NCBI GenBank assembly: GCA_037447655.1
Contig: JBBHKE010002333.1
Coordinates: 133,001-143,691, forward strand
Length of the DNA: 10,691 nt
Direction of reading: 5' to 3'
Origin: Zygnema cylindricum
Taxonomy: Eukaryota; Streptophyta; Zygnematophyceae; Zygnematales; Zygnemataceae
The notes under the pieces are model-generated. The model was not told the DNA's origin. It ran no database searches and saw nothing but the letters and a program-made list of their open reading frames with translations. Positions 1-6,102 of this stretch are shown here, piece after piece. Position numbers and translations under genes: made by a program. Numbering within the stretch: the first letter of the stretch is position 1; every line of letters starts with the position of its first letter.

Positions 1-822
1 TTTGGTCATCATATCTGCTACCATCTCACTATCTGGTCTGTACTCTAAACTGATTATTTTGTTTTCTACTTTTTCTCTAACAAAGCTGAGTTTGATGTCC
101 ATGTGTTTGGCTTTAAAATGATGTTTAGGATTGGCAAAAATAGCGATTGCTGCCTGATTATCACAAAATATTTTCTGCACACCACTCTTAAGGTGACCAA
201 GCTCACCAAGCAAAGACTTGACCCACATCAATTCTTTTACAGCAGAGCAAGAGGCCATATACTCAGCCTCCATGGTGGACTGAGCAATAACCTTTTGCTG
301 TTTGCTACTCCAACAGCAAGCCCCATCACCCACATATAATACATATCTAGAAGTGCATCCCCTCATCGGAGCATCACCATAACTAGCATCACTCCAAGTA
401 GTGATGTCAATATTCTCCCTACCCAAATGAAACCATAGATCCCTAGTTCCTACCAAATATCTAAGGTCTCTCTTAGCTGCCTCCCTATCCTTCTTAGTGG
501 GAGCATTTAGACTTCTACTTAGCACTCCTACAGCTGCAGCTAGATCCGGCCGGGTACAATTCATAAAATAGATTAGACTTCCCACTACTTGCCTGTAAGG
601 AATAGTCTGCATAAACTTCTGTTCTTCAGGAGATAATTCCTCGTCTAAGACTATGACTCCTCCTTCCTCACTCCCCTCACTTCCCTTCTTCAACTCCATT
701 GGAGTTGTAAAACTATTAGCTTTATCCATTTGAATTTTTTCAAGCTTGTTCCCTATTGCTTCTTTTTGAGTCAATCTTATAATTTCTCTTTTTCGATCTC
801 TCTCTACTTGAATTCCCAAAAA
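1..822 (-). pseudogene. Copia RT C-terminal part and RNase H, cut by window edge
   Basis: The reading frame whose codons end at base 1 is open from about 818 to the edge. It encodes the RT-to-RNase H linker, the conserved copia segment containing the GSLIYFMNCTRPD run near 540-600, and RNase H. RNase H acidic landmarks are visible: WSDASYGD at about 380-400, TMEAEYM at about 260-280 and FCDNQ at about 155-170. RNase H would degrade the RNA strand of the cDNA hybrid in the virus-like particle. This frame is offset by one from the upstream RT piece. The likely lesion is one extra base in the A-run at 818-822. The 3' end of the domain and the stop codon lie outside the window. The matching region of element 2 (3758-4441) is closely similar, with one stop in it. 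Confidence 0.85.
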
Positions 823-1138
823 TATATTTTGCTTCCCCCATATCCTTCATTTCAAATCTCCCCTTAAGATCGTTTTTCAATTTATTAATTTTTTCCATTG
901 ATTTACTTAAAACAAGCAAATCATCAACATAAATTGCAATAAATATAAAACCTTCCTCATCTTCGAAAACATAGATTGAGTGATCTGAGCTGATCCGAAT
1001 ATATCCTAGACCGGTAAGAAACTCATCAAGCTTCTTATTCCACTGTCGAGGCACCTGTTTCAAACCATAAAGAGATTTAATCAGCCGGCATACCTTACTC
1101 TCCTCTCCTTCTTCCACAAACCCTTCGGGTTGTCGCAT
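740..1138 (-). pseudogene. Copia reverse transcriptase fragment with YVDD
   Basis: The fragment opens with MRQPEGF, a stretch that in copia RTs lies well inside the domain. It continues through CRLIKSLYGLKQ and RQWNKKL, typical copia RT residues, to the catalytic box YVDDLLV (residues about 89-95; the aspartates are at about 870). A complete copia RT would have a further N-terminal portion including the first catalytic aspartate; that part is absent, so this cannot be an active polymerase. Reading past about 818 in this frame gives unrelated residues and a stop, because the true continuation is in another frame. The fragment overlaps the end of the gag-protease frame by 44 bases in a different frame, which is a by-product of the deletion junction and not a programmed overlap. 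Confidence 0.85.
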
Positions 1139-2726
1139 GAAGATCTAGATTCACATGCCAAAGCCTCTTATGCCACATCATAATATCATGAACACCAGCA
1201 TAATAAAGTTTCTTCGTTTCATTACTTAAGATCAGCCTAAACATCCCATGGCTACCTTTCTCATCAATGAAATAGACATCCTCCTCAAAACTAACAGTAA
1301 AGACTCCTTCCCTAGTGCTAGTAAAAAAACCCTTATCATCTAATACAGATGTGGAGATAAGGTTTTTGTTCAGCTCTGGGATAAACAATACATCGGAGAA
1401 TGTTAATATGGATGTCTTTCCTTCTACTAACACTTTCAGATCTACCGATCCTACAAGAGTAGTGGTGACTATCCTCCCATCCCCGTACTCTATCTCTACA
1501 GTGGGAATCTTTCTTATCTTAGTGAACAAGTGCCTATCCTTACACATGTGCATTGAGGCACCTGAATCTATAATCCAGCCTGCTTCACCTTTCAATCCAC
1601 CGTAAGCACATTTCTGCCTTCGTGGAATTTCAACCTCTGTTTTCGCCTCCAACTCCTCATCCAAAAGGAGCTCATCGTCCTCGTCCTCGGATTCCGCCTC
1701 AAGTACCTGTTTGACAAGGGCCTTTTTCTTTCCTCTCCGGGTACCACCGGTCTGCCCCTCATTTAACCGAAGCTCGGTTAGCTTAGTGCACTCTGCCATA
1801 TAGTGCCCCGGTTTCTTACAAAAATGACATAAACCTTTGGGAGCCCTTGGTTCGAACTCGTCAACCTGGTTTTTCTGCTCCCTACCCCCATAGTTTCCGA
1901 GTGGTTTCCGGGAATCCTTGTTCCTCCTATCGGTAGATGTTGCCAAGGCTTGGCCACTCTTTCCTCCCCTTCGGATCTCAATCATATTCTCTCGAACGAG
2001 AATCATCCCTACCACTGAGTTCCATATCCACCTTGAGTCCGGCAAGTCCTGCACAAGGTTGACTATGTTCTCGAACTTATCAGGTAACTTCATTAGTAAA
2101 CAGTTAACCTTTTCTTTTTCACTAAAAACTTTTCCCGCACTCTCTAGCTCCATGAAGAGTGTAGCAAGCTCATTGCAAAAATCCAACATATTTCCCCCTT
2201 TGTATACATACTCCTTAACTTTTTGATCAGCCAACTGTTGTTGCTGAATCGTACCACTTCGGTACATCTCTATGAGAGCCATCCAAAGATCGGATGCCCT
2301 CTCTACCTGCAAATGAGGACATGCAAGTCCTTGAGTGAGATGGCGTAGGATGAAGTGCTTTGCCGCCATATTGTTGAAGTCCCAGGCTTCAGTATCATTC
2401 TCCTCGTTCCTCGAAATAGGTGACATGAATGCTAAACCAGTTGCTATTGGTGTGGTCCCCTCCTTCTCCTTTCCTTTGTCCACCACCTCTTCTTCCTTTG
2501 TTTCCTCCGTTGAAGGTGAATCCTCTTTCCTAGTGAATCTGCTTCCTTTAAACCCTGGAGGAATTTGAAGACTTGATGGACGCCCCAATTGTCCACTCAC
2601 TATCCCCCAAAACCTTTTTTCGCATAGAGCTTCTATCATCATACTTTCCCAGTATATGAAGCCAATTCCATTAAAGATTGGTACCCTAGAGGGTGGGCCC
2701 ATAACCCGAAACTCTGAGACCTCCAT
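1095..2726 (-). CDS. Copia Gag and aspartic protease polyprotein, truncated before integrase
   Basis: An uninterrupted 543-residue frame. Residues about 10-40 contain a copia Gag N-terminus (PIFNG then YW). Residues about 110-250 match the Gag capsid-like (UBN2-type) region with an LMKLPDKF motif near 211-218. A CX2CX4HX4C zinc knuckle lies at C300, C303, H308, C313 and would bind genomic RNA. An acidic run follows at 344-360. The protease active site WIIDSGAS is at 384-391 (catalytic D387, near base 1568). The pre-integrase motif WHKRLWHVN is at 518-526. After residue 526 the sequence leaves the family because of the internal deletion. The first ATG (2726) lies in the LTR tail; the second in-frame ATG (2702) lies inside the primer-binding site, and either could start Gag. 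A Gag-protease unit with no stop or frameshift could still assemble particles if transcribed. Confidence 0.88.
   Translation of the reverse strand: MEVSEFRVMGPPSRVPIFNGIGFIYWESMMIEALCEKRFWGIVSGQLGRPSSLQIPPGFKGSRFTRKEDSPSTEETKEEEVVDKGKEKEGTTPIATGLAFMSPISRNEENDTEAWDFNNMAAKHFILRHLTQGLACPHLQVERASDLWMALIEMYRSGTIQQQQLADQKVKEYVYKGGNMLDFCNELATLFMELESAGKVFSEKEKVNCLLMKLPDKFENIVNLVQDLPDSRWIWNSVVGMILVRENMIEIRRGGKSGQALATSTDRRNKDSRKPLGNYGGREQKNQVDEFEPRAPKGLCHFCKKPGHYMAECTKLTELRLNEGQTGGTRRGKKKALVKQVLEAESEDEDDELLLDEELEAKTEVEIPRRQKCAYGGLKGEAGWIIDSGASMHMCKDRHLFTKIRKIPTVEIEYGDGRIVTTTLVGSVDLKVLVEGKTSILTFSDVLFIPELNKNLISTSVLDDKGFFTSTREGVFTVSFEEDVYFIDEKGSHGMFRLILSNETKKLYYAGVHDIMMWHKRLWHVNLDLHATTRRVCGRRRGE
2692..2707 (-). 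promoter_or_regulatory. Primer-binding site for initiator tRNA-Met anticodon arm (half-tRNA type)
   Basis: On the plus strand these bases read GGTGGGCCCATAACCC, identical to the anticodon stem and loop of plant initiator tRNA-Met as I remember it, with CAT as the anticodon. The retroelement RNA (minus strand) is therefore complementary to an internal part of the tRNA, not to its 3' CCA end. The site lies immediately after the end of LTR1, where first-strand priming must occur. Neither LTR2 nor LTR3 is followed by such a site, which fits their being 3' or solo LTRs. Confidence 0.8.
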
Positions 2727-2739
2727 AAGTCCTCAGAGT
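2711..2739 (-). other. U5 stem-loop with AUG in the loop (LTR1)
   Basis: Arms ACTCTGAG and CTCAGAGT pair perfectly. A one-base bulge is followed by four further pairs (one G-U) closing an ATGG loop. The structure sits directly before the primer-binding site, and the loop ATG is the first ATG of the gag frame. The same structure is present in LTR2 and LTR3. Confidence 0.7.
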
Positions 2740-3466
2740 GGACAGCTTCCAAGAAGCCTTTAGGATAATCCTGACCCCTTTGTGTTTAAGCAAAAATAAC
2801 TGCCACCCTGGCAGACAAAAACTCTGACCACCTTCACCCTTGTGAAGACAAGACTCCCCTGAGTCGATAGCAAAAAGAATCTCTGAATTTTCTCTCCTGA
2901 GCAGTAAGTTATGGAGGGTCAAAGTTGACCTTTTGTACAGAAGCTCTCTGGGAGAGAGGGTCCTATCTCCTAATTTTTCTAAGTCCTATCTCTCTCACAG
3001 ACTCTATCTTCTGATGTACGGAACCAATCAGAATTGAGTTCCGTACGCAAAAGTAAAGCTGCCAGTGTACTTTAGGTACGGACATTGTACGACAAGGCCT
3101 AAATGTCGACACATGTCATATTCGGATTCGATGCCATAATCTCTGGGGATTCCACGATCCAACGAAATTTCGCCACGCGTCATCCGATGTGGCGATGGCC
3201 ACAAACCGCCGAAAACTTCCTCCGCGATCTCGGCGCTAATTGCGGCCGTCCGATTTAGAATCTAATTTAATCGTAACCGTAATAAATACATGTGCGGTAT
3301 TTGTTTCATTTACGAAACAAATGCGCGGTATTGATTTATAGTCCGTACCGTAATCCGTACTTTATATATTACCGGATCTATGTATCCCGTAATCTATTAT
3401 AGTTAAAATGAATAATCGTACGTATACATATTTAAATAACTATCAAACTACATACTTTGTATCATG

Positions 3467-3548
3467 ACTCCTAGACTTAACGGCTAAGGCTACCGGCTGT
3501 TTCCTGTCTGCCGGCCGGTAGGTACAAGGATCAATTCCTGCCGCCGGC
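3467..3548 (+). other. Degenerate tRNA-like sequence inside LTR1, antisense to the element
   Basis: On the plus strand, TTAACGGCTAAGGC (3477-3490) resembles a tRNA D-arm/A-box. GTACAAGGATCAATTCCTGC (3522-3541) resembles a T-arm, with 8 of 11 B-box consensus positions matching. The spacing between the two fits a tRNA. The middle is GC-rich with a large hairpin and no clear seven-base anticodon loop, so this is not a functional tRNA gene. LTR2 has a comparable block in the same relative place. Confidence 0.5.
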
Positions 3549-3757
3549 ACATACCTTTTAAATAAATAAACCCGAACTAATATAAATTTCCCGTAAACCT
3601 CAGGATAGCCTAGGTAGCCATGGCTCTAGCTTCCTCTCCAATTTCTCATTGACTGCGACAAGTTTGAGAGTTGGAGAGAGAAGTTAGAGATAGACTGCCT
3701 CGGCTTCTATATTTCTTTTCAAACCTAGAAAATACTTAAAAACCATTAGTTTCTACA

Positions 3758-4507
3758 GGAAGTGAGGGGAGTGTGGAAGAAGGAGTCATTATCTTAGATG
3801 AGATATTAGGTCCGGAAAAATAGAAGTTCATGCAGACTATTCCTTACAGGCAAGTGATGGGAAGCCTAATCTATTTTATGAATTGTACCCAAACAGATTT
3901 GGCTGCAGTTGTAGGAGTGCTGGGTAGAAGTCTAAATGCTCACACTAAGAGAGATTCGGAGGCACCTAAGAGAGTCCTTAGATATTTGATAGGAACTAGG
4001 GATCTATGGTTGCACTTGGGTGGAGGGAATACCGACATCACTACTTGGAGTGATGCTAGTTATGGTGATGCTCCGATGAGGAGATGTACTTCTGGATATG
4101 TATTGTATGTGGGTGATGGAGCTTGTTGCTAGAGTAGCAAAAAGCAAAAGGTTATTGCTCAGTCCACCATGGAGGCTGAGTATATGGCCCCTTGCTCTGC
4201 TGTAAAAGAATTGATGTGGGTCAAGTCTTTGCTTGGTGAGCTTGGTCACCTTAAGAGTGGTGCGCATAAATTTTTTTGTGATAATCAAGAAGCAGTCCTT
4301 ATTGCTGCCAATCCTAAACATCACTTTAAAGCCAAACACTTGGACATAAGACTTAGCTTTATTAGAGAGAAGGTAGAAAACAAAATAATAAGTTTAGAGT
4401 ATAGACCAGATAGCCATATGGAAGCACACATGATGACCAAACCTGTGCCTTCCCTTAAGCTAATTTTCCGCAGGGAGAAGTGTGGTCTGAAATTAAAGAG
4501 TGACTAG
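3758..4507 (+). pseudogene. Copia RT C-terminal part and RNase H of element 2
   Basis: One reading frame covers the whole segment and ends at a natural TAG (4505-4507) just before the polypurine tract. Copia RNase H landmarks are present: WSDASYGD (about 4048-4071), TMEAEYM (about 4167-4187) and FCDNQ (about 4277-4291). Two in-frame stops break it: TAG at 3821-3823, and TAG at 4130-4132 in place of the tryptophan codon found in element 1. The segment starts abruptly at 3758 where the LTR of element 1 begins, so the upstream part of element 2 should lie left of the window beyond element 1. It is closely similar to bases 1-685 read in reverse, the main similarity between the two elements. Confidence 0.88.
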
Positions 4508-4520
4508 AAAATAGGGGGAG
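4508..4520 (+). promoter_or_regulatory. Polypurine tract of element 2
   Basis: AAAATAGGGGGAG lies between the stop codon of the pol frame and the TGTAGAA start of LTR2. This is the expected position and composition of the plus-strand DNA synthesis primer of an LTR retrotransposon, and it fixes LTR2 as a 3' LTR. Confidence 0.88.
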
Positions 4521-4851
4521 TGTAGAAATTAATGGTTCTTTTAGTATTTTCTAGGTCTAAATTCAAATTTAGAAAAAAAGCCGAGGCAGTCTGCCTCTAA
4601 CTCCTTTCTTCAACTCCCACACTTGTCGCGGGCACTAAAGGTTGAGGAAGGAGCTAGAGACATGGCTGCCTATGCAATCCAGGGAGAGACAGACAGTTGT
4701 TGTTGAAAAGAGGTCATTAATACTTCACTTCTCTATTTTTGTTATACTTTAAAGAGAGAGAGAGTGAGGATCAAAGGCACGCCATGGCTGCAGCCATATT
4801 TAGAAAGTGGCAGATTATGAACTAGATGATATTTTACTAAAATATTGTCGG

Positions 4852-4920
4852 TGTCTGGATTTTAGCCTGCGACCTCTAGATTCTACATAGCTGGGCGCCT
4901 TAACCATTAAGGCGTTAAAA
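4852..4920 (-). other. Degenerate tRNA-like sequence inside LTR2, antisense to the element
   Basis: On the minus strand, GCCTTAATGGTTAAGGCG (4894-4911) is very like the D-arm of Leu/Ser-type tRNAs and can form a 7-bp stem. GGTCGCAGGCTAAAATCC lies downstream at about 4857-4875, in T-arm position, with a weakened B-box. The anticodon stem does not pair convincingly, so it is a relic. It occupies the same relative position as the tRNA-like block in LTR1. Confidence 0.5.
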
Positions 4921-5357
4921 CGATACACGTGACGGATTTCAAAGATATATAAACATTAACGAACCGGCTAATTAACACCAAACTAACGAAGAGGAACAAT
5001 TCATACACATACGCGAATCTGAACCGTGTAAAATATATTTTTATCGGACGGCCAACATTGTAGCCGCCACCCAAAGTGAGATTTTGGCGGCATTCAGAGA
5101 TAGCGTCACGCGGTGCCACGTGGCGCCGTATTATTTGATACCGGAGAAGATGGGAGGAGGAACCATGGCTCCCAATTTGAGAGGTGTTACCTTGTAGACT
5201 ATGACGTTCAATAGACGTATAATAAGTACATCGCCTATTGTACCTTCTTGTACTATATAGTGTTCTTATTGGACTAGGGTTTAGTAGTAGGTAGTCGTGA
5301 GTAGGTAGACCAAGATTTAGTGATATTGAGGTACCTCTCTCTAAAAGAGCTTGTAAA

Positions 5358-5377
5358 TATAAAGGTCATTTTTGACC
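5358..5377 (+). promoter_or_regulatory. TATA-like box and adjacent dyad in LTR2
   Basis: TATAAA (5358-5363) is followed at once by a dyad, GGTCA-4 nt-TGACC (5364-5377). LTR3 has TATAAA at 5773-5778 followed by GGCA-4 nt-TGCC (5781-5792). LTR1 has TACAAA near 2933-2938 and GGTCA/TGACC at 2917-2930. The shared position about 220 bases before the LTR end is suitable for the element promoter, with the RNA start a little downstream; this role is inferred. Confidence 0.45.
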
Positions 5378-5549
5378 AGCCATAACTTACTGCTTAGGAG
5401 AGCAAATTCAGAGATTCTTTTTGTTATAGACTCAAGGGAGTCTTGCCTTCACAGGGTGAAGGTGTTCAGAGTTTTTGTCTGTGAGGGTGAGAGTTATTCT
5501 TGCTGAAACACAAAGGGGTCAGGGTTTTCCTAGAGGCTTTGAGCTGCGT

Positions 5550-5578
5550 ACTCTGAGGACCTATGGAGGTCTCAGAGT
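5550..5578 (+). other. U5 stem-loop with AUG in the loop (LTR2)
   Basis: Arms ACTCTGAG (5550-5557) and CTCAGAGT (5571-5578), an unpaired G, then ACCT/AGGT, closing an ATGG loop (5563-5566): twelve pairs around a four-base loop. It lies four bases from the LTR end. Confidence 0.7.
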
Positions 5579-5582
5579 TGCA

Positions 5583-5993
5583 AGTAACATGTGGACACGC
5601 GTCCACTCAATGGCCTTCGCGTACACAGGCCGTACAGAAAGGACATCGACCGTAGTACCTTTCTGTACTTTACAGTTATTTCATTTGATCGTACTGTAGT
5701 AGATAGGGGTAATGAGAGGGAAGTAGGACTTAGCATTTTTTGTAGACAGTCACCTCTCTATTTGAGAGTTTGTATAAATTGGCATCTTTGCCACCTCATA
5801 ACTTATCGGCTGGCTGGCCGTTTTTGGTGATTCTTGTTGCTGCGCACTTAAGGGAGTCTAGACTACATAGGAGTGCATTCAAATTGTCAATTTGTTTGCT
5901 TGGGCAGCAGTGGTTGTGGTTGAAAGTGAGTTAGTTAATAATTACCTAGAGGCTTCCTGAATTTTGTAGTCCAATGGAGGACACAGAATTGCA
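5583..5993 (+). repeat. Remnant of a third, older copia LTR (LTR3), 3' portion
   Basis: From the left boundary, ACATGTG and GGCC..TCG..GTACA stretches align with the middle of LTR1. GACATCG..TGTACTTTAC aligns with LTR2. From 5753 the TATA box, dyad, CATAACTTA, GGGAGTCT and CCTAGAGGCTT landmarks follow in the LTR order, ending ATTGCA at 5993. It is much more diverged than LTR1 is from LTR2 in this part. The left portion is displaced by insertion of element 2. The sequence after it is a simple repeat and not a primer-binding site, so this is a solo or 3' LTR. It contains an 11-bp perfect inverted repeat at 5632-5642 and 5658-5668. Confidence 0.75.
5960..5990 (+). other. U5 stem-loop with AUG in the loop (LTR3)
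   Basis: AATTTTGT (5960-5967) pairs with ACAGAATT (5983-5990), one pair being G-U. After an unpaired A, GTCC (5969-5972) pairs with GGAC (5979-5982), closing an AATGGA loop. Most paired bases differ from LTR1 and LTR2, yet pairing, bulge position and loop ATG are kept. Confidence 0.65.
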
Positions 5994-6102
5994 CTCTCCC
6001 TCTCCCTCTCCCTCTCCCTCTTCCTCTCCCTTTCCCTCTCCCTCTACCTCTCCCTCTCCTCTCCCCGGCCCCCCTTTTCCCCTCTCCTCTTTCCACTATG
6101 GC
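5994..6102. repeat. CTCCCT-type simple repeat and polypyrimidine tract
   Basis: Imperfect CTCCCT repeats with a few single-base variants occupy about 5994-6060, followed by C- and T-only runs to about 6102, broken by only one A and a GG. It lies exactly between LTR3 and the decayed RT gene. A purine/pyrimidine tract of this length can adopt triplex (H-DNA) structure; it may be the original target site of LTR3 or a later expansion. Confidence 0.9.

Larger units (their letters stand above)
1..3757 (-). mobile_element. Ty1/copia LTR retrotransposon (element 1), 5' LTR to RNase H, internally deleted
   Basis: Reading leftward from 3757 the order is LTR, primer-binding site, gag with a zinc knuckle, aspartic protease, GAG-pre-integrase motif, then a jump to the middle of reverse transcriptase, then RNase H to the window edge. 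RT after protease with RNase H last is the copia arrangement. Integrase and the N-terminal part of RT are missing, with the junction near 1145-1155. Three reading frames are used (gag-protease, RT, RT-RNase H), so the pol part is broken. The 3' LTR should lie left of base 1. The outer end at 3757 (TGTAGAA on the minus strand) abuts RT/RNase H sequence of a sister copy in opposite orientation, so this element probably inserted into it; GGAAG at 3758-3762 is the predicted target duplication. It was probably mobile only with proteins supplied by relatives. Confidence 0.9.
2708..3757 (-). repeat. 5' LTR of element 1 (LTR1), about 1050 bp
   Basis: It begins TGTAGAA at 3757 (minus strand) and ends just before the primer-binding site. 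The outer ~150 bases (3600-3757) match the start of LTR2, and the inner ~230 bases (2711-2945) match the ends of LTR2 and LTR3; the middle is much more diverged. It contains an antisense tRNA-like sequence (3467-3548), a 9-bp inverted repeat (3299-3307 with 3314-3322), and another (3016-3024 with 3038-3046, helped by CAAT/ATTG inside). The TATA-like position of the other LTRs reads TACAAA here. The terminal CA seen in LTR2 and LTR3 is not preserved at the inner end (TTTC then G). Confidence 0.85.
4521..5582 (+). repeat. 3' LTR of element 2 (LTR2), about 1062 bp
   Basis: It begins TGTAGAA directly after the polypurine tract and ends GAGTTGCA, giving TG...CA termini. Its outer 160 bases and last 230 bases align with LTR1. 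The following bases (AGTAA, 5583-5587) are the predicted target duplication; after them comes sequence of a third LTR, so element 2 inserted into an older family member. No primer-binding site follows. Included features are an antisense tRNA-like block (4852-4920), a TATA-like box (5358-5363) and the terminal stem-loop (5550-5578). Confidence 0.85.

Noticed and set aside
2686-2922. Minus-strand 78-codon frame upstream of gag
   Set aside because: Lies in the LTR leader, different frame from gag, and stops form in LTR2 and LTR3 equivalents; no family resemblance.
3467-3548. Functional tRNA gene
   Set aside because: No seven-base anticodon loop, mispaired T-arm, no clear acceptor stem.
4004-4339. 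Minus-strand open frame over element 2, and its counterpart on the plus strand at 103-339
   Set aside because: Both are antisense shadows of the RNase H gene; they resemble each other only because the genes do.
4881-4887. TTCTACA as the 3' end of LTR2, mirror of its TGTAGAA start
   Set aside because: It would give a 367-bp LTR, but similarity to LTR1 continues to 5578 and LTR1 reaches its primer-binding site only after ~1050 bases.
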